This document shows, piece by piece, positions 35,997 to 44,657 of a stretch of 64,000 nt of DNA (the first letter of the stretch is position 1; each line of letters starts with the position of its first letter). The stretch is from Bacteroidales bacterium. Its GTDB lineage: Bacteria; Bacteroidota; Bacteroidia; Bacteroidales; WCHB1-69. The notes below the pieces were generated by a model. The model saw nothing but the letters and a program-made list of their open reading frames with translations. It searched no databases and was not told the origin of the DNA. Location: contig JAGBPS010000002.1 in the NCBI GenBank assembly GCA_017633255.1, positions 48,599 to 112,598 of the forward strand. The letters run 5' to 3'. Position numbers and translations under genes: made by a program.

Positions 35997-37142
35997 ACCT
36001 ATCCCCTGTATCCTTCTCCTCACTTCCCTATCAATTTCCAAATACTCCTCAATACTGCCAGGATGCGAATAGGGCACTTCCTCCAACTGCTGTTCGATAA
36101 TGCGCGGAATATCCATGAAACCGATTTTGTCCTGCAAAAACTGTGCCACTGCCACTTCGTTGGCGGCATTCATCACGCAGGGACGGTCGCCACCAGCCCT
36201 CGAAGCCTGGTAGGCAATGTTCAGGCATCGGAAAGTTTGGATATCGGGTTTCTCGAAAGTCAAAGAGGGATAGTCGGCGAAGTTCAGCCGGGGCATTTTG
36301 TTACTTTCCCGCTGGGGGTAGGTGAGAGCGTACTGGATAGGCAGCTTCATGCTGGGCAGTCCCAACTGCGCTTTCACCGAGCCGTCGGCAAATTGTACCA
36401 TCGAGTGGATGATAGACTGCGGGTGCACCACCACTTCAATCTGGTCGAGGGTGGCGTCAAACAGCCACTTGGCCTCGATCACTTCCAGACCCTTGTTCAT
36501 CAGGGTGGCGCTGTCGATGGTGATTTTATTGCCCATGCTCCAGTTGGGGTGTTTCAGTGCCTGCTCTTTGGTGACATGTTCCAAAAAAGCCGCGTCTTTG
36601 CCTCTGAACGGACCTCCTGAAGCGGTGATGATAATCTTTTCAACGGGATTGTTCCATTCGCCAGCCAGGCACTGGAAGATAGCCGAGTGCTCCGAATCGA
36701 CGGGCAACAGCGGTACATGGTGCTCCACAGCGGCCTGGGTCATCAGTTCGCCTGCCACCACCAGAGTTTCCTTGTTGGCCAGGGCGATGGGCTTGCTGCA
36801 GCAGATAGCGCGGTATACGGGCTTCAGTCCGGCCACGCCCACAATGCACGACAGCACAATGTCGATGCTGCTCATCTCCACAATGTCGCACAGCGACGAT
36901 TCCCCGGCAAACACCTTGATGTCATCGTCCCACAGGGCATCTTTCACCTGTTGGTACAAATCTTCCTTGATAATGACCACTGCGTTGGGTTTGAATTTTT
37001 TGGCTTGTTGTATCAGCAGTTCGGCATTAGAGTAGCATGCCAGCACCTCAACTTCGAACAGATCGGGCAGTGCCTCAATCACTTCCAGGGACTGAACTCC
37101 CATGGAACCCGTAGAACCCAGTAAGCAGACTTTCTTCTTCAA
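35985..37142 (-). CDS. dxr: 1-deoxy-D-xylulose 5-phosphate reductoisomerase (Dxr/IspC)
   Basis: Second step of the non-mevalonate isoprenoid pathway, NADPH-dependent. The 385 residues show the dinucleotide motif LLGSTGSMGVQSLEVI (5-20), ALANKETLVVAGELM, the metal/substrate block LPVDSEHSAIFQCL, ASGGPFRG and NWSMGNKITIDSATLMNKGLEVIEA, and the C-terminal domain CVMNAANEVAVAQFL. The motif has Met where Ile is more usual (GSTGSMG), a mild change. It has its own promoter. The final residues are encoded by a CTAACC-type repeat. Confidence 0.96.
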   Translation of the reverse strand: MKKKVCLLGSTGSMGVQSLEVIEALPDLFEVEVLACYSNAELLIQQAKKFKPNAVVIIKEDLYQQVKDALWDDDIKVFAGESSLCDIVEMSSIDIVLSCIVGVAGLKPVYRAICCSKPIALANKETLVVAGELMTQAAVEHHVPLLPVDSEHSAIFQCLAGEWNNPVEKIIITASGGPFRGKDAAFLEHVTKEQALKHPNWSMGNKITIDSATLMNKGLEVIEAKWLFDATLDQIEVVVHPQSIIHSMVQFADGSVKAQLGLPSMKLPIQYALTYPQRESNKMPRLNFADYPSLTFEKPDIQTFRCLNIAYQASRAGGDRPCVMNAANEVAVAQFLQDKIGFMDIPRIIEQQLEEVPYSHPGSIEEYLEIDREVRRRIQGIGVRG

Positions 37143-37163
37143 TGGTCAATTTTTTAGAATTTG

Positions 37164-37171
37164 CAAAGATA
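37164..37171 (-). promoter_or_regulatory. Promoter -7 box for dxr
   Basis: Minus-strand TATCTTTG followed by CAAA matches TAnnTTTG(C), 22 bases before the dxr start codon. Confidence 0.6.
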
Positions 37172-37184
37172 CAAAATTTTTCTT

Positions 37185-37307
37185 GTTCCTTTCCCAAAGA
37201 TGGAAAAGGAACCAAAAGATCTTTGCCGACGGTAAGTGCAGTTTCATTTCCGTTACTTTTCGCATGATCGAAAAGTAACCAAAAGATCTAGCCGACGGTA
37301 AGTGCAG
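37185..37307. repeat. Paired hairpin repeat (AAAGTAACC type)
   Basis: Two similar copies lie side by side. Each has a stem (GTTCCTTTCC/GGAAAAGGAAC at 37185-37212; GTTACTTTTCG/CGAAAAGTAAC at 37252-37279) followed by CCAAAAGATCT and GCCGACGGTAAGTGCAG. The copies start about 67 bases apart. This is a non-coding dispersed element. Confidence 0.75.
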
Positions 37308-37397
37308 CCGCACAGGCCCGTACGCCCCAACCGTCGGCCTTACCCCCGCACGCAGCACCATGGCAAATTAAGGCCCGTAGGGCCGAAGAGACTACAG

Positions 37398-37580
37398 ACA
37401 GGGGTAAAACCCCTGGGAGAAGGTGCCACATATACCGTCGCGGCATGGGTGTCGCTTGCCCTGATGATGGAACCGTGCTGCCGCGAAAGTCCTGGACTGC
37501 GACAGATAGATCACGTTAAAACCGTACCATGGAGAAGAGCAGTCTGTGCAGCCACCAACGGGTACCGAAAGACGGAATTT
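37398..37580. ncRNA. Candidate structured RNA or mobile-intron remnant
   Basis: Within the gene-free stretch 37143-37707, this GC-richer segment has several perfect stems: CAGGGGT/ACCCCTG (37398-37414), CGCGGCA (37438-37444) with TGCCGCG (37478-37484), and AGTCCTGGACT (37487-37497). No open frame in it looks like a real gene. The text vaguely recalls group II intron domain I, but I cannot confirm that, and no reverse transcriptase gene is present. Strand and limits are uncertain. Confidence 0.3.
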
Positions 37581-37587
37581 AATTTCC

Positions 37588-37690
37588 CCTTCTTTTAGAA
37601 CGGGTGGCCGAAGGCCGGGGTAGTGACATTATACATTACAGCGAAGCTGTGCCACCAGAGCCTCGGAGATGTGACACTTTATTAACCCCA
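37588..37690. repeat. CCCCTTC-type dispersed repeat, second copy
   Basis: CCCCTTCTTTTAGAACGGGT, GGCCGAAGGCC and GGGGTAGTGACATTATACA match the element at 28330, which has the same order of motifs; it ends with TTATTAACCCC, where the first copy has a full hairpin. Confidence 0.65.
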
Positions 37691-37707
37691 GATTTTACTC
37701 CTCATCT

Positions 37708-38730
37708 TCATACTGCCTCTTTAATCAATTCCTCCATAATCCATTTCGGTAGGACAATGTTTTGTATATAATTTTCTATCATTGGCATGAAGTACTGGGC
37801 GAATATTTTTCGGCATTTATCGAAGATCACAATGTTTTCAAAGAAATCGCAAAGTACGAAGCATTTCTCGGGAGTTCTGTGGGCTTTCAGCATCAGCTCA
37901 TACAACAGTTGCTGGTAGTTTTCATTGTCGACAACCATTTCATATTCCTGTTTGACTTCAACTGATGGATAGTTGTCTATGTAATAAGCATATTGCTCAA
38001 ATAGCTCTCCGTTTTCATCCGGGATTGTTTCTTTAAACGAGCTTCTGAAATAAACCAACACCGCATCATCATCCATTACCTTATCGATGTCCGTATATGT
38101 TCTTGACCATCTTTTGTTTGGTGCGGGCAACTCATCAACAAATATAGGCTCCTTCAGAGCATTATGTGCCTTTTCTCGTTCTTGAGGGTCATCAAATTGG
38201 TTCAATCGCCATATTTCCCATGGATTGAAAATCTCAAACATTTCCTTTTTCAAATCATACAAAGTCGTTCCCGATTTTCTAAATCCGCCATGTTCTTTTG
38301 CCCACGATAAGGGAATAGAGTGGTTGTCTGCCATCAGGCAGGGCTCGTCAAAACTCAGGTATTGAACCATGAGCCTGTATCTGCCAAAATCGCAGTAATC
38401 GTAGGTGAAAATCTCATTTCCGTCATCATCCTTAAAGCTAGTTTCAACCCCAGCGAAAATCACCGGTACTGTTGACCAAAAAGTATTCGACATCTGGTCG
38501 GGCCTATGATACCTTGTGTAGAACAAATCATTCGTTATCAGCATCATGACATTTCCTGAACTGAAGTAAAAATCCCCGAAATAACAGTAGTCAAATCTTC
38601 CTTTGGGATTTACGAATCTTATTTTTCTGTCTTTCAATAGATGTTTCAAAGGCTTGCGATTTAAAATATCTTCATGATGATTTCTTTCTAAATCAAAAAT
38701 ACCCTGATAAGAAAATTGATGTGGAGTCAT
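37708..38730 (-). CDS. Protein of unknown function (340 aa)
   Basis: Predicted soluble cytoplasmic protein; no signal peptide or membrane helix. It is rich in aromatic and acidic residues (FDYCYFGDFYFSSGNVMMLI, DYCDFGRYRLMVQYLSFDE, LKKEMFEIFNPWEIWRLNQF) with a C-terminal helical stretch (CRKIFAQYFMPMIENYIQNIV). I recognise no family. The frame is long, free of stops and has ordinary codon use, so it is very probably a gene. It stands alone between repeat DNA and the divergent rhamnosidase gene, with a palindrome over its likely promoter. Confidence 0.75.
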   Translation of the reverse strand: MTPHQFSYQGIFDLERNHHEDILNRKPLKHLLKDRKIRFVNPKGRFDYCYFGDFYFSSGNVMMLITNDLFYTRYHRPDQMSNTFWSTVPVIFAGVETSFKDDDGNEIFTYDYCDFGRYRLMVQYLSFDEPCLMADNHSIPLSWAKEHGGFRKSGTTLYDLKKEMFEIFNPWEIWRLNQFDDPQEREKAHNALKEPIFVDELPAPNKRWSRTYTDIDKVMDDDAVLVYFRSSFKETIPDENGELFEQYAYYIDNYPSVEVKQEYEMVVDNENYQQLLYELMLKAHRTPEKCFVLCDFFENIVIFDKCRKIFAQYFMPMIENYIQNIVLPKWIMEELIKEAV

Positions 38731-38767
38731 AGTGTTTTTGTTTTATTTTTTCTGCAAAATAAAAACA

Positions 38768-38794
38768 AACATGTGCCAAATTTTAGCACATGTT
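38768..38794. promoter_or_regulatory. 9-bp-arm palindrome in the divergent promoter region
   Basis: AACATGTGC (38768-38776) and GCACATGTT (38786-38794) form a perfect dyad with a 9-base spacer. It covers the likely -33 region of the minus-strand unknown gene (near -7 match TTATTTTG at about 38753-38760). It could be an operator. Confidence 0.45.
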
Positions 38795-38870
38795 ATGAAA
38801 ATTTGTATAAGCATTCCTTTTCGCGGTAGCAGAGTGTAATTTCAAATGTGTTTAATCCAATATTTTTATT

Positions 38871-38878
38871 TACATTTG
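38871..38878 (+). promoter_or_regulatory. Promoter -7 box for the GH78 gene
   Basis: TACATTTG followed by CAC matches TAnnTTTG(C), 42 bases before ATG 38920. Confidence 0.55.
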
Positions 38879-38919
38879 CACAAGCAAAAATGCAATATTG
38901 ATGAACGACATTCGGTAAC

Positions 38920-41817
38920 ATGAAACATCTGATTTCAATCCTTTTTCTTGCCTCTTTTTTCTCGGCCTATGGTAGCGGAATCAAGCTGACTTCGCTTACC
39001 GTTGAGATGCAGGACGGCAGCCAGCCTTTGGCTACCGCTGAGCCTCGTTTCAGCTGGCAGTACGAGTCGGAAGAGAATAATGTGAGGCAGGTAGAATACC
39101 GCATTATTGTGGCCAGCAGCGAGGAAAATGCCCGCAATGGCATAGGTGACCTGTGGGACAGCAAAAGTGTGACTTCGGATAGGATGCTCTACATCCCATA
39201 CGAGGGCCGGAAACTCAAAAGCCGCGATTGTTGCTGGTGGAAGGTTTATGCGATTGTTACATACGGAAACAAAGGGAAAAAGATGAGGCTTGAGAGCGAT
39301 ATCCGCTATTTCGAAATCAGTCTCCTATTGCCCGATGATTGGCACGCCCATTGGATTGGCCGTGATTTTGATGACGATAATGTGAATGGTCATACTGCTA
39401 TTTCCGCCCGCTATCTTCGCAAGGAATTTGTCCTGAAGAAAAATATCAGCAAGGCCCGGCTCTATATTAGTGGTTTGGGCGTATACAAAGCCTTTATTAA
39501 CGGTAGGGAAGTGGCTCCTGACGAACTGTTGAAACCTACCCTTTCGGACTATACCCGACGCATTTATTTCAACGCCTACGACGTGACAGATTTGCTCCAT
39601 GGGGGTGACAATGCTGTGGGAGTTATGCTCGAAGGTGGCCGTTTTACCACTGTGCGCCACGATACCATCTATATAGAGTGGTGCGGCATCAAGCACGCCG
39701 CGCATTATGGACTGCCTCAATTGCTGTTGCAACTGGAAGTGACTTACGCCGATGGCACTACCGATACTGTCGTGAGTGGTGAAGGCTGGCGTATTACCAA
39801 CCGTGGTTCTATTCGCAAATCCAATGAGTTTGATGGCGAGACCATCGACAATGGTTTTGACTTGGGAACATGGTCGTATCCAAACTACTACGACCAAAAT
39901 AGTAATGAGTTTGAAGACCTTGTTGATATGGACATTTTTACTGCTCCCAACCATTACGATGACAATTGGCAGGATGTTGTGGTGGACTATGACCGCCAGA
40001 ACATGTACAAGGAGGATATCTATAATCCGCGTCACCGTGTGGCTCGCGAATATCCCGTTGTCAGCCTTGAACGAGGCGGACGTCTGCCCGACGAATACCA
40101 TCGACCCGATCCGATGTCGCTTCTTACGCCGCAACCCAATCCCAACATCAAGGCACAGGAGTATTTGACACCTGTTGCACTCTTCCCAAAGAGCGATAAA
40201 TGGGTGCTTGACATGGGACAGAATATGGTGGGGGTATTGGAGGCGACAGCCCGTCAACCAAAGTCGGGCGATACCATAGTGCTTCGTTTTAGCGAGACAC
40301 TCAATGCCGACAGTACGCTCTGTGTGGATAATCTTCGTGATGCTGAGGTTACGGACCGGTTCATTATTTATGATAATGGGGAGAAGAGTCATGTGTATGC
40401 ACTGGGTTGGCGACCCCAGTTTACCTACCATGGCTTTCGATATGTTGAGGTTACAGGTCTGCGTGTTGAACCTAAAATAGAAGATTTCACAGGCGTAGTT
40501 CTCTACGATGAGATGTCGATGACGGGCAGCTTCGAGACTTCCGACGAGATTATCAACGCCGTTTATCACAATGCAACTTGGGGTATCAGGGGCAATTACC
40601 GTAGTATGCCTACCGATTGTCCCCAGCGAGATGAGCGCATGGGCTGGACTGGCGACCGCACTACAGGTTGTTATGGCGAGAGTTTTATTTTTGACAACCA
40701 TCGCCTCTATGCCAAGTGGTTGCAAGACCTTGAAGACTGCCAGCTGGAGAATGGTTCGCTTTCTGATGTCGCCCCTGCCTACTGGCGCAATTATACCGAC
40801 AACATGACCTGGCCTGGGGCTTTCATTACGGTGGCCGACATGCTTTATACCCGTTTCGGCGACCTCTGGCCCATTCAGCAGCATTATGACGCTATGCGCC
40901 TCTGGATGCTTCACATGAAGAAATACTACCTCAAGGACGGAATCCTTATCCGCGACACCTATGGCGACTGGTGCGTGCCCCCCGAAAGCCCCGAGCTGAT
41001 ACATACGCGCGATACCAACCGGATAACTCGGCCCGCCAACCTTTCTACTCCTTTTTACTGTTATCTTGCCGGCAAGATGGCTCATTTTGCCGACTTGTTG
41101 GGCCGTGGCAATGATGCCGACTTCTTCCGCAATGAAATTTCCACAGTCACCGCAGCCTATAATGCCAAATATCTTGATGCTTCCACCGGCCGCTATGACC
41201 ATAACACCGTTACGGCCAATATCCTGCCCCTCGCCTTTGGCATGGTGCCGAAAGGATTGGAGGAAAAAGTCTTTGCTAACATCATCGCCAAAACAGAGAA
41301 CGAATTTGACGGACACGTCTCCACCGGAGTGGTGGGCATCCAGCAATTGATGCGCACCCTTACAGAGTATGGTCGTGGTGACCTGGCATTGAAGTTGGCC
41401 ACTAACGACACTTATCCCAGTTGGGGCTACATGGTGCGCAATGGAGCTACCACCATCTGGGAACTCTGGAATGGTAATACCGCCGACCCAGCCATGAATT
41501 CGGGCAACCATGTGATGCTGCTCGGTGACCTTATCATTTGGGAATACGAGTATTTGGGCGGTATCCGGGCATTGGAGCCGGGCTACAGCAAGATACAGCT
41601 GAAACCATATCCTATTGAGGGACTCGATTATGTGAACTGTTCATACCAGTCTGTCAGCGGCCTTATCCAAAGCAACTGGCAGCGAAAGGGCAAGCGTTTC
41701 GAGTGGGACATTCTCATTCCCGCTAACACTACAGCTGAGGTATGGCTTCCTACAACCAAAGGCTATGAAAAGCGGATTTTACCCAGCGGAAAGCATCATT
41801 TGAGCAGTCGCTTATAG
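38920..41817 (+). CDS. Alpha-L-rhamnosidase, GH78 family
   Basis: Removes terminal alpha-L-rhamnose from plant pectin, glycosides or bacterial polysaccharides. A signal peptide (1-18) exports it. The 965 residues follow the GH78 order: N-terminal beta domain (PRFSWQYESEENNVRQVEYRI), rhamnosidase N domain (KARLYISGLGVYKAFINGREV), a linker region, then the (alpha/alpha)6 catalytic domain with the family block MPTDCPQRDERMGWTGDRTT and the later TTIWELWNGNTADP and GGIRALEPGYSKIQL. Length and order are normal. It is a lone gene with its own promoter and no SusC/SusD pair nearby. Confidence 0.93.
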   Translation: MKHLISILFLASFFSAYGSGIKLTSLTVEMQDGSQPLATAEPRFSWQYESEENNVRQVEYRIIVASSEENARNGIGDLWDSKSVTSDRMLYIPYEGRKLKSRDCCWWKVYAIVTYGNKGKKMRLESDIRYFEISLLLPDDWHAHWIGRDFDDDNVNGHTAISARYLRKEFVLKKNISKARLYISGLGVYKAFINGREVAPDELLKPTLSDYTRRIYFNAYDVTDLLHGGDNAVGVMLEGGRFTTVRHDTIYIEWCGIKHAAHYGLPQLLLQLEVTYADGTTDTVVSGEGWRITNRGSIRKSNEFDGETIDNGFDLGTWSYPNYYDQNSNEFEDLVDMDIFTAPNHYDDNWQDVVVDYDRQNMYKEDIYNPRHRVAREYPVVSLERGGRLPDEYHRPDPMSLLTPQPNPNIKAQEYLTPVALFPKSDKWVLDMGQNMVGVLEATARQPKSGDTIVLRFSETLNADSTLCVDNLRDAEVTDRFIIYDNGEKSHVYALGWRPQFTYHGFRYVEVTGLRVEPKIEDFTGVVLYDEMSMTGSFETSDEIINAVYHNATWGIRGNYRSMPTDCPQRDERMGWTGDRTTGCYGESFIFDNHRLYAKWLQDLEDCQLENGSLSDVAPAYWRNYTDNMTWPGAFITVADMLYTRFGDLWPIQQHYDAMRLWMLHMKKYYLKDGILIRDTYGDWCVPPESPELIHTRDTNRITRPANLSTPFYCYLAGKMAHFADLLGRGNDADFFRNEISTVTAAYNAKYLDASTGRYDHNTVTANILPLAFGMVPKGLEEKVFANIIAKTENEFDGHVSTGVVGIQQLMRTLTEYGRGDLALKLATNDTYPSWGYMVRNGATTIWELWNGNTADPAMNSGNHVMLLGDLIIWEYEYLGGIRALEPGYSKIQLKPYPIEGLDYVNCSYQSVSGLIQSNWQRKGKRFEWDILIPANTTAEVWLPTTKGYEKRILPSGKHHLSSRL

Positions 41818-41912
41818 TTTATCAATATTTCCGTAACGGAAAAATTGAAATGCAGAAACACAAAAATATTTTAAATGCCGGTGTCCTCCGTACGGGAAAT
41901 CAACTTTATTTG

Positions 41913-41920
41913 TATCTTTG
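41913..41920 (+). promoter_or_regulatory. Promoter -7 box for the unknown secreted protein
   Basis: TATCTTTG followed by CC matches TAnnTTTG(C), 44 bases before ATG 41965. A small palindrome TTTCCGTAACGGAAA (41828-41842) lies just after the GH78 stop. Confidence 0.55.
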
Positions 41921-41964
41921 CCAACTGAATAATACAAGGGAGTGATTCTGTTAGAAAACTTTAA

Positions 41965-43500
41965 ATGAAAAGCAATATGAAAAAGATTCTTGTAAGCTTA
42001 CTGATGCTCTGCGCATTGTCAATAAATGCACAGAAGTCGATAGTCACCGTGGCAGATAAAATAGGAGCGTCGTATCATTATATTACCAGCCTTAATGGGA
42101 CAGGGGATGAGCATTATGCCCTGTTTGGAAATATCTTGATGAATTCGTTTACAATGACATCGAAAGATGTGTTGGTGGTAATATCTAAAACGGGGGCTAC
42201 AGGCAGAAAAATAGAAGTGAATCACCACTCGGATTATGCTCTGTTGACTGCCTACGAGGGTTTGGGGCATATCTATTGTCTATATAGCATGTACAAGAAT
42301 TCAGACAAAACCTATTCTTTGTGGGTCAATGCCATTCCCAAAGATGCGAAAAAGGGTAGTTGGAATCCGCAACAGTTGGTGTCCTTCCTAATGGAACGGA
42401 GGGACGATGTGTTGGTGGGTACTGCTGTGTCGCCCGATCAATCAAAAGCGGCCGTCTTGTTATTCCAAACTAAAACGGCAGGTTTTTTCCAGTCCGACAA
42501 GACCGACAAGTTGAAGGCAGCGGCGCTTCTGACCTTTGGAGAAGAGGGGTTGATATGGTCGAATGATTTGGAATTGAATGTTGAAAACAGTATTATTGGC
42601 GCCCTTGACATCATTATGAGCAACGACGCCAGCGTTTATGTTGCACTAACCTCTTTTGAGCAGGTGGGAGATAGTCGGAGAAATCAGACCTTGCATGTCT
42701 TTGAAATCAATCAGAATGAACAGCGCGAAGTAAGCGAACGTCCTGATTTCGGTTATGTTTCCATGGGCAAATTGCTGCTTACAAATTCGGGTAATTTGGT
42801 TATGGGAGGCTATTACTCTGCTAACTCGACGAAAAATGACGAAGGAGCATACATGATGGTGTTCGACATTTCGTCGCTAAGCCTTGAAAACACCAGTAGT
42901 CAAAAATTCTCTGAAAGGTATTTCGAATACAAAAGCCCGAAATACAGCCAGTCGGCAGGAGATTATACCGTCTATCCCATGGAGTTGCTCGAATTCAGTA
43001 ACGGGAAATTGGCCTTGTTGGGAGAACCTCGTGCCCAGACATACGTTTTTACTTCTACATATACCCTGACGGGCAATGTGCTGGTCAATTTTGCAGATGC
43101 CCAGGGTAACATTCAGGATTTTCAGATGATTGAGAAAAGTCAGGCTGCCATGACCGGCTATCGTTCAACCAGTAAGCTGCAAGCAGCCATGTGCTCTTAT
43201 TTTGCCCCTATGCGTAATGACGAGATTCAAATTTTATTTACCGATAACTCTGAAAACTATTCCGGCAAAAGCGGGAAGATGATGGAGGTTAACGCGGGTT
43301 CGTATTACGATAAAAAGTGTGCCGCTTACTGTGTCATTAGTCAAAATGGGGATATTTCTGCGCCTGCCCAACTCATGAATTATAAATCCAACAAAGCAGC
43401 CATGTATATTCCTTTGTTTATTGATGAAGACGGATTATGGATGTATCATTTCAGCGGTGGAATGTTTCTTAATGTATCCAAATTCCTGCATCAGTTCTGA
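41965..43500 (+). CDS. Secreted protein of unknown function, possibly beta-propeller (511 aa)
   Basis: Signal peptide at residues 5-23 (MKKILVSLLMLCALSINAQ); ATG 41977 is an equally good start. The mature part is beta-rich with recurring strand-turn patterns (ALFGNILMNSF, HIYCLYSMYKNSDKTYSLWV, VSPDQSKAAVLLFQTK, MGKLLLTNSGNLVMGGYYS, LLEFSNGKLALLGEP), which suggests repeated blades, but I cannot define blade boundaries. No sorting domain is present at the end, so the periplasm or outer surface are both possible. It is a single gene between the rhamnosidase and rhomboid genes. Function not recognised. Confidence 0.8.
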   Translation: MKSNMKKILVSLLMLCALSINAQKSIVTVADKIGASYHYITSLNGTGDEHYALFGNILMNSFTMTSKDVLVVISKTGATGRKIEVNHHSDYALLTAYEGLGHIYCLYSMYKNSDKTYSLWVNAIPKDAKKGSWNPQQLVSFLMERRDDVLVGTAVSPDQSKAAVLLFQTKTAGFFQSDKTDKLKAAALLTFGEEGLIWSNDLELNVENSIIGALDIIMSNDASVYVALTSFEQVGDSRRNQTLHVFEINQNEQREVSERPDFGYVSMGKLLLTNSGNLVMGGYYSANSTKNDEGAYMMVFDISSLSLENTSSQKFSERYFEYKSPKYSQSAGDYTVYPMELLEFSNGKLALLGEPRAQTYVFTSTYTLTGNVLVNFADAQGNIQDFQMIEKSQAAMTGYRSTSKLQAAMCSYFAPMRNDEIQILFTDNSENYSGKSGKMMEVNAGSYYDKKCAAYCVISQNGDISAPAQLMNYKSNKAAMYIPLFIDEDGLWMYHFSGGMFLNVSKFLHQF

Positions 43501-43588
43501 AAATCCCATTTGTTTTTACTACATTGCAAGGATAATCAGTAGAAGTTTGGTGTACGAGGTTGTATCTTCGTTGCATCGAAAATTTTCG

Positions 43589-43596
43589 TAATTTTG
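43589..43596 (+). promoter_or_regulatory. Promoter -7 box for the rhomboid cluster
   Basis: TAATTTTG followed by C matches TAnnTTTG(C), 24 bases before ATG 43621. Confidence 0.55.
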
Positions 43597-43620
43597 CATT
43601 TTTAAAATTAATACTGAAAA

Positions 43621-44649
43621 ATGAGTAATGAGATACGGGCCGGTGGCTTCAGCATCCTGCCAACGGTGGTTAAAAACCTATTGATAATCAACTGTTTGTT
43701 CTTTCTGGCAAAGATAGTTCTTTCCAGCAAGATTGACTTGGATGCCCTTTTGGGCTTGCACTATTTTTCCGCCTCTGACTTCCATGTGTGGCAGATTATC
43801 ACCTATATGTTCATGCATGGCGATTTCGGTCACCTGTTTTTCAACATGTTTGCTCTGTGGATGTTTGGTGCGGCGGTGGAGAATGCATGGGGCGAGCGGC
43901 GCTTCCTTTGCTATTACCTGGCTACCGGTATCGGGGCCGCAATGGTGCATTACCTGATTATCTATTTCCAGCTCCATCCTTCTTTGGCGTTGATTGACGC
44001 TTTCCTTGCCAATCCTACTGTTGACACTTTCAGTCAGCTGTCGAATGTGTCGCGTATCAATCAGACGGCTATCGCCCAGAATCTGATGTATCTGCAGGCC
44101 CATCCGTACGCAGTGACGGAATTTGTGCCCCAAATAGAGGCTTTCCGCGAGACTTTGCTGAATTCCTATAATATCATTGGTGCCTCGGGAGCGGTCTTCG
44201 GCCTCCTGCTGGCTTTCGGTATGATGTTTCCCAATGCCGAGATTTACATGTATTTCCTCCTGCCCATCAAGGCCAAATGGTTTGTGGTGATTTATGGTGC
44301 CATCGAATTGGTGTACGGTGTGCTGGGCTCTTCCGATGGAGTGGCGCATTTCGCCCACTTGGGTGGTATGCTGGTCGGCTTCCTGCTCATTATGGTTTGG
44401 CGCAATCACGACCGCAACGATGGTTGGACACAGCCTCGCAATCGCAACCGGCGGAGAATCAAGTTCGCTACCTCGTATGATGACGAAGAGGAGAGTTATA
44501 CTCGCCCGATGAGCGACGAGGAATATAATGCGAGAAAAGTCAATGAACAGAAACGCATAGACGAAATTCTGGACAAGATTTCCAAGTCGGGTTATGATTC
44601 CTTGTCCCGCGAGGAAAAAGATCTTCTTTTCAAGGCTTCAAAAAGATAA
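43621..44649 (+). CDS. Rhomboid-family intramembrane serine protease
   Basis: Inner-membrane protease of 342 residues. The catalytic Ser189 is in IIGASGAVFGLLLAF and the catalytic His246 in AHFAHLGGMLVGFLL. The N-terminal signature MFMHGDFGHLFFNMFALWMFG carries the HxxxN oxyanion residues. About 65 residues (115-182) form an extra loop between helices, as in other Bacteroidales rhomboids. The C-terminal tail is polar (RNRRRIKF to SREEKDLLFKASKR). First gene of a three-gene cluster; the next starts 8 bases after its stop. The substrate is unknown. Confidence 0.94.
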   Translation: MSNEIRAGGFSILPTVVKNLLIINCLFFLAKIVLSSKIDLDALLGLHYFSASDFHVWQIITYMFMHGDFGHLFFNMFALWMFGAAVENAWGERRFLCYYLATGIGAAMVHYLIIYFQLHPSLALIDAFLANPTVDTFSQLSNVSRINQTAIAQNLMYLQAHPYAVTEFVPQIEAFRETLLNSYNIIGASGAVFGLLLAFGMMFPNAEIYMYFLLPIKAKWFVVIYGAIELVYGVLGSSDGVAHFAHLGGMLVGFLLIMVWRNHDRNDGWTQPRNRNRRRIKFATSYDDEEESYTRPMSDEEYNARKVNEQKRIDEILDKISKSGYDSLSREEKDLLFKASKR

Positions 44650-44657
44650 AATCCATC

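Noticed and set aside
37146..37361. 71-codon minus-strand frame in the paired AAAGTAACC repeat
   Set aside because: It is formed by the direct repeat itself (LHLPSA appears twice) and overlaps the dxr promoter.
39325..41511. 728-codon open frame antisense to the GH78 gene
   Set aside because: It is a shadow of the rhamnosidase codon usage; the translation has no recognisable domain, whereas the plus strand encodes a full GH78 enzyme.
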